From assembly GCF_011440375.1 (NCBI RefSeq), contig NZ_JAAOIR010000001.1, positions 310,001 through 374,000 of the forward strand: DNA of 64,000 nt, given 5' to 3'. Made by a program: the position numbers and the translations under genes. Positions 1 to 7,832 of the stretch are shown here, piece after piece (the stretch's first letter is position 1; each line of letters starts with the position of its first letter). The notes beneath the pieces were generated by a model, which was given only the letters and a program-made list of their open reading frames with translations, had not been told where the DNA came from and made no database searches. Origin of the DNA: Halorubellus sp. JP-L1 (GTDB lineage: Archaea > Halobacteriota > Halobacteria > Halobacteriales > Natrialbaceae).

Positions 1-2
1 CG

Positions 3-587
3 ACGCGTCGCGCGGACGTCGACGGCCGGGACGTGCTCCTGACGGACACGGTCGGGTTCATCTCGGACCTGCCCCACTGGCTCGTGGAGTCGTTCAAGTC
101 GACGCTCGACTCCGTCTACCGCGCGGACCTCGTGCTCCTCGTCGTGGACGTGAGCGAGGACGTGGAGGCGATCCGCGAGAAGCTCGTGACGTGTCACGAC
201 ACGCTCTACGAGCGCAACGAGGCGCCGATCGTGACGGTCCTGAACAAGACCGACCTCGTCGACGACCGGGAACTGGAGCGAAAGCGCGAGGCCATCTCGG
301 CGCTCGCACCGAACCCCGTGGCGGTATCGGGCAAGGAGGGCCTGAACCTGGAGGCGCTCGAGGCCCGCATCGTCGAGGAACTCCCGGACTGGCAGCGCGA
401 GCGGCTCGTGCTCCCGATGACGGAGGACACGATGAGCGTCGTGTCGTGGCTGCACGACGAGGCGAACGTCGACGACGTGGAGTACGGCGACGACGACGTC
501 GTCGTGGACTTCGAGGCACGGCCGGCGGTCGTCGAGCAGGCGCGCTCGCGGGCGGCGGAGCTGGGGGCGGTCGAGGGCGCCGTCTGA
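3..587 (+). CDS. hflX: GTPase HflX, C-terminal part (5' end outside window)
   Basis: The open frame enters from the left edge, so only the last ~195 residues are present. The G3 motif DTVGF lies right at the start, followed by the HflX-typical stretch after switch II (LPHWLVESFKSTLD), the G4 motif NKTD and a VSGKEG segment at the G5 position. The remainder is the C-terminal domain ending in ARPAVVEQARSRAAELG. HflX proteins are ribosome-associated GTPases that split or rescue ribosomes under stress. A complete paralogue lies at 43803-45086 with the same C-terminal pattern (ARPSVVERARARVADLG), so this genome has at least two copies. The N-terminal domain and the P-loop are outside the window. 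Confidence 0.9.
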   Translation, partial: TRRADVDGRDVLLTDTVGFISDLPHWLVESFKSTLDSVYRADLVLLVVDVSEDVEAIREKLVTCHDTLYERNEAPIVTVLNKTDLVDDRELERKREAISALAPNPVAVSGKEGLNLEALEARIVEELPDWQRERLVLPMTEDTMSVVSWLHDEANVDDVEYGDDDVVVDFEARPAVVEQARSRAAELGAVEGAV

Positions 588-664
588 ATCGCCTTTCCGG
601 CCGAGTCGCTTTGCGGTCCGAACGATTCTACTGCTTTTTGTACGAGGGCGCGCAAGCGACGGGC

Positions 665-1903
665 ATGAAGACGATCAAGGACAGCGTGCACGACCACATC
701 GAGGTCGGTGGCGTCGCGCGCGACCTCCTGGACACGCCGGCGGTCCAGCGGCTCCGCCATATCGTCCAGCTCGGGACGTCGTCGCTCGTGTATCCGAGCG
801 CGAACCACACGCGCTTCGAGCACAGCCTCGGCGTGTACCACCTGGCGTGCGAGGCGCTCGAGCACCTCGGCGTCGAGGGCCGGAACGCCAAGCGCGTGAA
901 GGCGGCGGCGCTCCTGCACGACGTCGGGCACGGGCCGTTCAGTCACAACCTCGAACCGCTCACGCATCGACGGACGGGGAAGTACCACGACGACGTCCAC
1001 GAGCTGTTCGAGCGCGGCGAGGTCGGCGCGGTCCTGAAGTCCCACGACCTGTCGCCGGCTCGCGTCGCGGACCTCGTCGCGGGCGACGGGAAGTACGGCC
1101 AGATCGTCTCCGGCGAACTCGACGTCGACCGGATGGACTACCTCGTCCGGGACGCCCATCACACGGGCGTGCCGTACGGGACTATCGACCACGGGCGGCT
1201 CGTTCGCGAGTTGACGTTCGACGCGGACGACGACCTCGTGCTCGACGAGGGGAACGTCCAGACTGCGGAGAGCCTGCTCGTGGCGCGAGCGTTGATGATC
1301 CCGACGGTGTACAACCATCACGTGACGCGGATCTCGAAGACGATGCTGCGGCGGGCCGCCGAACGGTTGCTGGAGTCGACGGACGTGGACGCCGAAGCGC
1401 TCCGCCGGATGGACGACCCGGGGTTCCTCGTCGCGCTCCGGAACGAATCCGAGACTGCCGAGTTCGCGCGCCGGTTCGACGAGCGCGACCTCCACAAGCG
1501 CGCGCTCTGGGCGGAACTCGAGGAGACGCCCGCGAGCTTGCTCGAACTCGATCACGCGGACGTCCGCGGGTACGAACTCGAAATTGCGGAGCGTACGGGT
1601 GTGGACGAGACGGACGTCGTCCTCGACGTTCCCGGCGAGCCGTCGATGACGGAGTCGTCGACGCGCGTGCTCGTGAACGGCGAGGCGCGAGTGCTCCACG
1701 AGCAGTCGCCGCTCGTGGACGCGCTCCGGGCGGCGAACCGCGCGCAGTGGCGCCTCGGCGTGTACGCGCCCGCCGGTAAGACGGACGCGGTCGGGTCGGC
1801 GGCGGCGGACGTCCTCGGCCTCGACCTCGACGGCGCGCTCGTGACGGAGGTCCGCACCGGGTTGCAGGAGACGCTCGGGTCGTTCGGTGGTGGTGGGTCG
1901 TGA
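665..1903 (+). CDS. HD-domain phosphohydrolase (dGTPase/SAMHD1-like)
   Basis: 412 residues starting at the ATG before KTIKDSVHDHIEV. The opening block (VQRLRHIVQLG, then YPSANHTRFEHSLGVYHLA) and the metal-binding HD motif in AALLHDVGHGPFSHNLE are the signature of the archaeal/bacterial SAMHD1-like HD family. DVDRMDYLVRDAHHTGVPYG supplies the later conserved Asp/His residues. Members hydrolyse nucleotides or nucleotide-derived phosphates; the substrate here cannot be read from sequence. The stop overlaps the next gene's GTG by 4 nt (GTGA), so the two are probably translated in a coupled way. About 77 nt separate it from hflX. Confidence 0.85.
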   Translation: MKTIKDSVHDHIEVGGVARDLLDTPAVQRLRHIVQLGTSSLVYPSANHTRFEHSLGVYHLACEALEHLGVEGRNAKRVKAAALLHDVGHGPFSHNLEPLTHRRTGKYHDDVHELFERGEVGAVLKSHDLSPARVADLVAGDGKYGQIVSGELDVDRMDYLVRDAHHTGVPYGTIDHGRLVRELTFDADDDLVLDEGNVQTAESLLVARALMIPTVYNHHVTRISKTMLRRAAERLLESTDVDAEALRRMDDPGFLVALRNESETAEFARRFDERDLHKRALWAELEETPASLLELDHADVRGYELEIAERTGVDETDVVLDVPGEPSMTESSTRVLVNGEARVLHEQSPLVDALRAANRAQWRLGVYAPAGKTDAVGSAAADVLGLDLDGALVTEVRTGLQETLGSFGGGGS

Positions 1904-2922
1904 CCGCGGAGACGATCGAGGGCACGATCCTCCGCGGCCCCGAGTTCGAGGCGATCCGGGGTCGGGTCGTCGTCGAGGACGGCACCATTCGAGCGGTCGA
2001 GGTGGCCGACGTCGACGGCGACGCCGTGGTGCTACCGGCGTTCGTGAACGCGCACACGCACATCGGGGACTCCATCGCGAAGGAGGCCGGCGAGGGATTG
2101 AGTCTGGAGGAACTCGTCGCGCCCCCGGACGGCCTCAAGCACCGCCTGCTCCGGCAGGCGAGCCGGGCGGAACTCGTCGCGGGGATGTCGCGGTCGCTCT
2201 CGTACATGGCGCGGGCGGGGACGGCGGCGCACGTCGAGTTCCGAGAGGGGGGCGTCGAGGGCGTCGAGGCCATCGAGGCGGCCGGCGCGGACAGCGACGT
2301 CGAGTCGGTCGTCCTCGGGCGAGAGACGGTGGACGCGATGGAGCGCGCGGACGGATTCGGCGCGAGCGGCGCGAACGACGCTGACTTCGACCGCGAGCGG
2401 AACGCGACGCGACGGGCGGGGAAGCTGTTCGGCATCCACGCGGGCGAGGTCGACGAGACCGACATCCATCCGGCGCTGGACCTCGACCCGGACTTCGTCG
2501 TCCACATGGTTCACGCGACGGAGATGCACCTGGAGCGCCTCGCGGACAGCGAGACGCCGGTGGTTGCGTGTCCGCGGTCGAACGCGGCGACGGGCGTCGG
2601 CCTGCCGGACCTGCGGGCGCTCGCCGAGCACACGACGGTCGCGCTCGGGACGGACAACGTGATGCTGAACGCCCCGTCGATGTTCCGCGAGATGGAGTGG
2701 GCCGCGAAGCTCTCGCGGCTACCGGCCCGGGACGTGCTCGCGATGGCGACGTCGAACGCGGCCGATATCGCGGGCCTGGACTGCGGCGTGATCGCGGAGG
2801 GTCGGCCGGCGAAACTGCTCGTGCTCGACGGCGACTCGCACAACCTCGATGGCGTCCACGACGTGGTCCGCGGCGTCGTCCGCCGAGCGACCGTCGACGA
2901 CGTCGAGCGCATCGTCCTCTGA
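1900..2922 (+). CDS. Amidohydrolase-family deaminase/chlorohydrolase-like protein
   Basis: 340 residues with a GTG start overlapping the preceding stop. The fold is the metal-dependent amidohydrolase type: a short beta domain (residues 1-45), the NAHTHIGD metal site (His52, His54), GIHAGEVDE and VVHMVHATEM in mid-protein, CPRSNAATG, and LGTDNVML carrying the late metal-binding Asp. The C-terminus returns to the beta domain (GVIAEGRPAKLLVLDG). This layout is that of cytosine deaminase / S-adenosylhomocysteine deaminase / atrazine chlorohydrolase relatives, so deamination of a purine- or pyrimidine-like compound is likely, but the substrate is unknown. It is shorter than typical ~430-residue members. 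It forms an operon with the HD hydrolase. Confidence 0.8.
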   Translation: MTAETIEGTILRGPEFEAIRGRVVVEDGTIRAVEVADVDGDAVVLPAFVNAHTHIGDSIAKEAGEGLSLEELVAPPDGLKHRLLRQASRAELVAGMSRSLSYMARAGTAAHVEFREGGVEGVEAIEAAGADSDVESVVLGRETVDAMERADGFGASGANDADFDRERNATRRAGKLFGIHAGEVDETDIHPALDLDPDFVVHMVHATEMHLERLADSETPVVACPRSNAATGVGLPDLRALAEHTTVALGTDNVMLNAPSMFREMEWAAKLSRLPARDVLAMATSNAADIAGLDCGVIAEGRPAKLLVLDGDSHNLDGVHDVVRGVVRRATVDDVERIVL

Positions 2923-3027
2923 GCAATCGCAGCGAGTACTCGCATCGCGCGTTCGCTGGCGGCGATCGCGACGCGATTCACGGCGAGGTTTCTTGTCGGA
3001 TGGTATCGTACCACTAGATGAGTGTCG

Positions 3028-3468
3028 ATGTACGACCACATCCTCGTGCCGACCGACGGCTCGCCGGGCGTCGAACGAGCGGTCGAACACGCCGTCGACC
3101 TGGCGGCAGCGCACGACGCGACCCTGCACGCGCTGTACGTCGTGAACACCGCCAGCTACTCGAGCATGCCGATGGAGACGTCCTGGGAGCACATCCGGGA
3201 CATGCTCGGCGAGGAGGGCGAACGAGCCCTGGAGCGCGTCCAGGAGCTCGCGGACCCGGCGGGCGTCGACGTGGAGACGGTCGTCGTCGACGGGTCGCCG
3301 AGCCGCGAGATCGTGCACTACGCGGAGGACGGCGGCATCGACCTGATCGTGATGGGGACGCACGGGCGCGGCGGCATCGACCGGTTGCTCCTCGGGAGCG
3401 TCGCCGAACGGGTCGTGCGCGCGAGCAAGGTCCCGGTGCTGACGGTCCGCGTCGGCGGCGACGCGTGA
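3028..3468 (+). CDS. Universal stress protein (UspA family)
   Basis: 146 residues from the ATG giving MYDHILVPTDGSPGVE, the usual UspA beginning. The ATP-binding signature GTHGRGGIDRLLLGSVAERVVR is complete near the C-terminus, and the protein ends with VPVLTVRV, typical of the last beta strand. A GTG two codons upstream (3022) is an alternative start adding only Met-Ser. It is a single-domain cytoplasmic protein. It sits between the amidohydrolase gene and a tiny membrane-protein gene and appears to be its own transcription unit. Confidence 0.9.
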   Translation: MYDHILVPTDGSPGVERAVEHAVDLAAAHDATLHALYVVNTASYSSMPMETSWEHIRDMLGEEGERALERVQELADPAGVDVETVVVDGSPSREIVHYAEDGGIDLIVMGTHGRGGIDRLLLGSVAERVVRASKVPVLTVRVGGDA

Positions 3469-3531
3469 GGAACCAATCGGTTTAAGCGGCGTCCGAGTGA
3501 CGGTTCTGAAAATCGTGGTGGGTGCGTCGTG

Positions 3532-3669
3532 ATGGACGCCCGGCAGAAGGCGCTCGTGGTCTTCACGGTCGTCGCGATGGTCCTCGCATTCGGGTACTTC
3601 AACGTCCTCCTCGGGGGGCTGGCGGCCCTCGCCTCGATCCCGTTCCTCGTCGGCGTCCTCCGGCGTTAG
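3532..3669 (+). CDS. Small hydrophobic membrane protein (45 aa)
   Basis: A short frame from ATG 3532 (an adjacent GTG at 3529 is possible) to TAG 3669. The product begins MDARQKALVVFTVVAMVLA and contains two hydrophobic stretches (about residues 8-22 and 25-43) separated by a Gly-rich turn, ending in two arginines. This looks like a two-pass or hairpin membrane peptide. A TTTAAG box lies about 45 nt upstream. Haloarchaea commonly carry small membrane proteins of this kind with no known function. It lies between uspA and the convergent birA gene. Confidence 0.6.
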   Translation: MDARQKALVVFTVVAMVLAFGYFNVLLGGLAALASIPFLVGVLRR

Positions 3670-3699
3670 TGGTCTGTCAGTCAAACTGTTGGTTCGTTC

Positions 3700-4641
3700 T
3701 CACTCGGCGGATCGGAGGTGCTCGCAGTCGCCGGCCGTGACGCGCACGTCGCCGTCGTCTGTCTCGACGACGAGCGCGCCCGGGAACTCGACGTCGCGAG
3801 CGACGCCCTCGACGACGCCGCCGGGCGTGTCGACGCGCACTCGCTGGCCGAGGGTGAGCGCGCGCTCGCGCCACGCCGGGAGGACGTCGCTCGGGTCGCC
3901 GGACGTGAGTACGTGGAACCCCTCGAGGACGCGCTGGGCGAACGCACGTCGGTCGGCGGTGCCGCCTTCGACAGTGACGCTCGTCGCGTCAGGTGGTAAT
4001 TCGGCAGTCGAAACGTCGACGTTCACGCCGATGCCGACGACGAGCCAGGAGACGCGGTCGGCCTCGCCCTCCATCTCCGTGAGGATGCCCGCCAGTTTCC
4101 GGGTGTCTCCGTCGTCGGTCGGGACGAGGACGTCGTTCGGCCACTTGATGCCGGCGTCGACGCCCACCTCGCGGGCGGCGTTCGCGGTCGCGACCGCGGC
4201 GGCGAGCGTGAACACCGGGGCCTGCGCGGGTGGCACGTCCGGCCGCACGAGCACGCTGACGTACACGCCGCCGCGCGGCGCCGTCCACTCGCGGTCGAGT
4301 CGTCCCCGGCCACCGGTCTGTTCCGCGGCGACGACCGCGACGTCGCTCGCGCCCTCGCCAGCGAGTTCGCGGGCACGGTCGTTCGTCGACCCGATCGCGT
4401 CGTGGTACTCGACCTCGTAGGGCGCGTCGAGGCCGTACTCGAGCGCGAGCCCGCCGTACTCCGCGACCGACTCCAGCACGTAGCCGTCGTCCGTGCTCTC
4501 GACGACGAACCCCTCCTCGCGGAGCGCCTCGACGTGCTTCCAGACCGCCGCGCGCGACACGTCGAGGGCGTCCGCGAGCGCCGGTCCAGTCACGGGACCG
4601 TCAGCGAGCGCGTCCAGCACGCGTCGTCGCGTCTCGTTCAT
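3700..4641 (-). CDS. birA: Biotin--protein ligase with N-terminal HTH repressor domain (BirA)
   Basis: 313 residues. Residues 1-55 form a winged helix-turn-helix (LADALDVSRAAVWKHVEALREEGF), so this is the bifunctional ligase/repressor class. The catalytic domain shows SIGSTNDRA-type substrate pocket residues (GSTNDRA around 84), the biotin/ATP loop GGRGR (110-114), and KWPNDV (from 166). The C-terminal SH3-like domain (RVRVDTPGGVVEGVARDV) is present. It activates biotin to biotinyl-AMP and transfers it to the carrier lysine of carboxylases. With biotin bound, the HTH domain may repress biotin-uptake genes; no operator was identified here. It lies about 110 nt downstream of tyrS on the same strand. 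Confidence 0.93.
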   Translation of the reverse strand: MNETRRRVLDALADGPVTGPALADALDVSRAAVWKHVEALREEGFVVESTDDGYVLESVAEYGGLALEYGLDAPYEVEYHDAIGSTNDRARELAGEGASDVAVVAAEQTGGRGRLDREWTAPRGGVYVSVLVRPDVPPAQAPVFTLAAAVATANAAREVGVDAGIKWPNDVLVPTDDGDTRKLAGILTEMEGEADRVSWLVVGIGVNVDVSTAELPPDATSVTVEGGTADRRAFAQRVLEGFHVLTSGDPSDVLPAWRERALTLGQRVRVDTPGGVVEGVARDVEFPGALVVETDDGDVRVTAGDCEHLRSAE

Positions 4642-4750
4642 GCACTCGCGTTCGCGCTCACCCGAGAAAAATCGGGAGGTCTCGGCGGTGCCGACACAGC
4701 CGTCTGCGCGCCTCCGGCGCGAGACCCGCAGCGACCGGGGCCGACCCGGA

Positions 4751-5746
4751 TCAGTCGCGGAGTTCCTGGAGGCGCTCCCGGCCCGGTGCGATGAGTTCGT
4801 CGAGGTACGCAGCGAGCGTGCCCTTGGCGTCCGCGGGGTGGAGCTCGCCCGAATCCAGGTCCTCCGCGAGCGTCTCGTAGTCGTCGTAGGTCAGGTCGCC
4901 GCCGTACTCCTCGGGGCGCTCCACGACGACCTCCTCGAACCGCGGGAACACGTGGTACTGGAACAGCTCCAGCACGGGGTTCTTGCGTTCCTCGCCGTCG
5001 TCGGTCGGCTCCGGATCGCGGGACGGCGGACAGTACGCGCTGTTGACCTTCTCCTCCAGGTCTTCGGTGGAGTCCTCCATGCTGATGGCGACGCCCGTGC
5101 TCGAGGACATCTTCCCGACGCCCGTCGTCAGGTCCGCGAGGATCGGCGTGTGGATCGCGGGCCGGCTCTCGTACCCGAGCGCGCGGAGTTCCTCCCGAGC
5201 GAGCATGTGGACCTTCCGCTGGTCGAGGCCCCCGACCGCGAGGTCGAGGTCGAGGTACTCGATGTCCAGCGCCTGCATGAGCGGGTAGACGACGTGACTG
5301 ACCTTCGCGGTCTCGCCGCCCTGGATCTCCGCCATCGCGCGCTGTGCACGATTCAGGGTCGTCGACGTCGCCATCTGGTGGAGGTCCAGCACGTACTCCT
5401 CGTCGAGCTGGTAGCTCGACCCGTAGACGAACTCGGTCTGCTCGGGGTCCAGCCCGTACGCGAGGAACTGCTCGCGCATGACCTCGGCGGTCGCCTCGAT
5501 CTCGTCGAACGTCCCCTTGTCGTTGAGGTACGCGTGGACGTCCGCGAGGAGGACGACGACCTCGAACCCCGCGTCCTGGAGGTCGATGAGCATGTTCGCG
5601 GTGAGGAGGTGCCCGAGGTGGAGGACGCCCGAGGGCTCGTAGCCGACGTAGACGCGCTTCCCGTCGGGGTCGGCCGCGAGCGCTTCGAGTTCGTCCTCGG
5701 TCACGACCTCCTCGGCGTTCCGCGTGATCAGGTCGTAGGTATCCAT
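4751..5746 (-). CDS. tyrS: Tyrosyl-tRNA synthetase
   Basis: 331 residues from the ATG at 5746 (MDTYDLITRNAEEVV). The class I signature HLGH (43-46, in GVLHLGHLLTANML) and the KMSSS loop (212-216) are both present, with YGYEP-type tyrosine pocket residues (VGYEPSG). The length and the absence of a long C-terminal S4 domain fit the compact archaeal/eukaryotic TyrRS type. It charges tRNA-Tyr with tyrosine in the cytoplasm. The longer open frame extending upstream to 6163 runs antisense to another gene and is not credible as N-terminus. BirA follows on the same strand, but the gap of about 110 nt with no overlap argues against tight coupling. Confidence 0.96.
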   Translation of the reverse strand: MDTYDLITRNAEEVVTEDELEALAADPDGKRVYVGYEPSGVLHLGHLLTANMLIDLQDAGFEVVVLLADVHAYLNDKGTFDEIEATAEVMREQFLAYGLDPEQTEFVYGSSYQLDEEYVLDLHQMATSTTLNRAQRAMAEIQGGETAKVSHVVYPLMQALDIEYLDLDLAVGGLDQRKVHMLAREELRALGYESRPAIHTPILADLTTGVGKMSSSTGVAISMEDSTEDLEEKVNSAYCPPSRDPEPTDDGEERKNPVLELFQYHVFPRFEEVVVERPEEYGGDLTYDDYETLAEDLDSGELHPADAKGTLAAYLDELIAPGRERLQELRD

Positions 5747-5862
5747 ACGGGAGGGAACTCGCGCGGGCGTTTTGAACCTTCCCAACCTGTGTGAACCGTT
5801 CCGACGCCGGTCCTGCCAGGTGGGCCGACGGAACGGCAGTCGGTAGCGCGCGGCGCGTGCGG

Positions 5863-6228
5863 TCAGTCCTGACAGCTCTCGACGTGGTCGCCCGCCCACG
5901 CCTCGATCTCGTCGAACACCGGGCAGAGCGCGCCGCCCTTCGGGGTGAGGCTGTAGTACGTCGCGATGGGGGCGTCGCTCTCGACGCGGCGCTCGACGAG
6001 GTCGAGGTCCGCGAGGTCGTCGAGGACGCGACTCAGCGTCCGCGAGCTCGCGTCGGTCGATCGCTTCAGTTCGTTGAACCGCTTCTCGCCGCCCTGGAGG
6101 TCGTGGAGGACGACGAGGCGCCACTCGGAGCCGATCTGCTGGATGGTCTCGACGACCGGGCACGCGCCCGCGTCGTCGTCTGCGTCGTCCGCGGCGGCGA
6201 CCGTCGTCGCTTGCGTATCTGAGGACAT
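5863..6228 (-). CDS. HxlR-family winged-helix transcriptional regulator
   Basis: 121 residues. After an Asp-rich N-terminal tail (~20 residues) come a Cys-Pro near residue 23 (ACPVVETIQQIGSEWRLVVLHDL, the HxlR hallmark), the recognition helix region RFNELKRSTDASSRTLSRVLDDL and the wing (YYSLTPKGGAL). A second Cys is close to the C-terminus (ESCQD). HxlR regulators often sense redox or reactive carbonyl compounds through the N-terminal Cys. The gene is divergent from a DoxX membrane protein with about 80 nt of leader between them, and that interval contains two imperfect palindromes with an ACC-GGT core, suggesting it controls doxX and itself. Confidence 0.9.
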   Translation of the reverse strand: MSSDTQATTVAAADDADDDAGACPVVETIQQIGSEWRLVVLHDLQGGEKRFNELKRSTDASSRTLSRVLDDLADLDLVERRVESDAPIATYYSLTPKGGALCPVFDEIEAWAGDHVESCQD

Positions 6229-6232
6229 CGAT

Positions 6233-6292
6233 GTCACCTGGTTACGCTTGCGTCCGCGAGTGGTTAAGTGGTTCGGTGGCGAACCAGGTAAC
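6233..6292. promoter_or_regulatory. Probable operator pair for the HxlR regulator between hxlR and doxX
   Basis: Two related near-palindromes lie in the divergent promoter region: GTCACCTGGTTAC at 6233-6245 and GAACCAGGTAAC at 6281-6292. Both centre on ACC-N-GGT, and ACCTGGTT in the first is the exact reverse complement of AACCAGGT in the second. A TTAAG element lies between them (6263-6267) and may serve as promoter. Paired palindromes spaced four to five helical turns apart fit dimeric winged-helix binding. The assignment to the HxlR protein is inferred from adjacency. Confidence 0.5.
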
Positions 6293-6307
6293 GTGACGAA
6301 ACCACAC

Positions 6308-6367
6308 ATGCGGTTCGACGGGAACGTAGACGACCGGCACGCGACGACCACGGAGGTGTCGGCCTGA
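6308..6367 (+). CDS. Short leader reading frame overlapping the doxX start
   Basis: A 19-codon frame, ATG 6308 to TGA 6365-6367, would encode MRFDGNVDDRHATTTEVSA. Its stop shares one base with the doxX ATG (TGATG at 6365-6369). The codons for Glu-Val near its end form GGAGGTG, a strong Shine-Dalgarno match 8-9 nt before the doxX start. The arrangement suggests that ribosomes finishing the leader reinitiate at doxX. Translation is not proven; the frame could be incidental. Confidence 0.4.
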   Translation: MRFDGNVDDRHATTTEVSA

Positions 6368-6780
6368 TGGCCATCACCGGAGCGGAGGGCGTCGCCCTCC
6401 TCGTCGGCAGAGTCCTCCTCGGGGGCGTCCTCGCGTTCATGGGCCTCAATCACTTCATGCAGACCGACGGCATGGCGGCGTACGCCGAGGCGAAGGGCGT
6501 CCCGGTGCCGCGGTTCGCGGTCCTGTTCTCGGGCGGCCAGCTCGTCTTCGGCGGCGTCCTCCTCGCCGCGGGACTGTACCCCGTCCTCGCGGCCGGTGCC
6601 CTCGCCTCGTTCTTCGTCGTCGCGACGCCGATGATGCACGACTTCTGGGCGGTCCCCGAGGACCAGAAGCAGGACGAGATGACGGGCTTCCTGAAGAACG
6701 TCGGACTCCTCGGCGCGTCGCTGCTCGTGCTCGCCATCGCCGGCCAGGAGTGGGCGTTCGCGGCCGGTCTCGGACTGTAG
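6367..6780 (+). CDS. DoxX-family membrane protein
   Basis: 137 residues with four hydrophobic segments (about 8-27, 47-75, 77-90 and 112-137). VALLVGRVLLGGVLAFMGLNHFM matches the start of DoxX/DUF417-like proteins, and YAEAKGVPVPRFAVLFSGGQLVFGG is the family's second conserved block. DoxX proteins are small integral membrane proteins of uncertain function, some linked to thiosulfate:quinone oxidation or oxidative stress in partnership with redox regulators. It is transcribed divergently from an HxlR regulator. Its ATG overlaps the stop of a 19-codon leader frame and is preceded by GGAGGTG. Confidence 0.85.
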   Translation: MAITGAEGVALLVGRVLLGGVLAFMGLNHFMQTDGMAAYAEAKGVPVPRFAVLFSGGQLVFGGVLLAAGLYPVLAAGALASFFVVATPMMHDFWAVPEDQKQDEMTGFLKNVGLLGASLLVLAIAGQEWAFAAGLGL

Positions 6781-6905
6781 ACGCACCGACCCCACTCCGG
6801 ACTACCGACCGGTTCACCCACTGTTCATCCCATTTTCGCGCTCGAATCGAACGTCGAACTGCCCGGAAGGTTAACTTGCAACCAAATCCTGGCACGAGGT
6901 AACGA

Positions 6906-7832
6906 ATGATTCGGGTGGACGACCTCCGGAAGGAGTACGACGGCTTCGTCGCCGTCGACGGCAGCACGTTCGAGGTCGACGCCGGCGAGGTGTTCGGGGT
7001 GGTGGGCCCGAACGGCGCAGGGAAGACGACGACTCTGAAGATGCTCGCCGGCCTCGTCGAACCGACGAGCGGCGACGTCGAGGTCGCGGGCGCGTCCGCT
7101 GGGTCCCTCGACATGCGGCGGAACCTCGGGTTCCTCCCCGAGGAATCGCCGCTGTACGAGGAGATGACCGCGGACTCGTACCTCGAGTTCTTCGCGGACC
7201 TCTACGACGTCCCCGGGGACGTCGCGCGAGACCGCATCGACGAGGCCCTCGACCGACTGGACCTCGAGCACCGCGAGCGCCCCATCGGCGACATGAGCAA
7301 GGGGATGAAGCGGAAGGTCGCGATCGCGCGGTCGCTCGTGAACGACCCGGACGTCCTCGTGTACGACGAACCGGCCTCGGGTCTCGACCCGCTGACGACG
7401 AACTACATCGTCGAGTTCACGCGCGAGCTCGCCGACGAGGGGAAGACCGTCGTCTTCAGCGCGCACAACCTCTACCACGTCGAGTCGATCTGCGACCGCC
7501 TCATCGTCATGAACGACGGCGACGTCATCGCCAGGGGGTCGCTCGACGAGATCCGCGAGGCGCACGGACAGAGCGCGTACCACGTCTACACCGACGTCCC
7601 GGTGCGGGACGCGGCGCACGACGACGACGCGGACCACTACGAGGTCGTCGTGTCCGACATGGACGCCGTGGAGCGCGTGCGCCGGGAGGCCCAGGCCGAC
7701 GGCGGGCACGTTGTCGACATCCAGACCGAAGATCCGAGCCTGGAGGACATCTTCCTCGACATCGCCGGGGAGCGCGTCGAGGACGCGCGCGAACCCGACC
7801 GCGAGCGACCGACGCGCGAGGTCGAGACGTGA
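6906..7832 (+). CDS. ABC-2 type exporter, ATP-binding subunit
   Basis: 308 residues. Walker A is GPNGAGKTT (34-42), the Q-loop region follows FLPEE (this family replaces the usual Gln), the signature is DMSKGMKRKVAIARSL, and Walker B is VYDEPASGLDP. The ~75 residues after the nucleotide-binding core (YHVYTDVPVRDAAHDDDAD onward) form the C-terminal extension found in CcmA/NatA-type exporters. It should power two permeases encoded directly downstream. Its stop overlaps the first permease GTG by 4 nt (GTGA). A TTAACTT element about 35 nt upstream of the ATG could be the promoter. Confidence 0.9.
   Translation: MIRVDDLRKEYDGFVAVDGSTFEVDAGEVFGVVGPNGAGKTTTLKMLAGLVEPTSGDVEVAGASAGSLDMRRNLGFLPEESPLYEEMTADSYLEFFADLYDVPGDVARDRIDEALDRLDLEHRERPIGDMSKGMKRKVAIARSLVNDPDVLVYDEPASGLDPLTTNYIVEFTRELADEGKTVVFSAHNLYHVESICDRLIVMNDGDVIARGSLDEIREAHGQSAYHVYTDVPVRDAAHDDDADHYEVVVSDMDAVERVRREAQADGGHVVDIQTEDPSLEDIFLDIAGERVEDAREPDRERPTREVET

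Noticed and set aside
3018-3485. Alternative frame over uspA starting at ATG 3018
   Set aside because: It encodes an Arg-rich sequence out of frame with the clear UspA motifs.
5747-6163. N-terminal extension of TyrRS
   Set aside because: The extra 139 residues are antisense to the HxlR gene and intergenic DNA; the protein starting at 5746 is complete.
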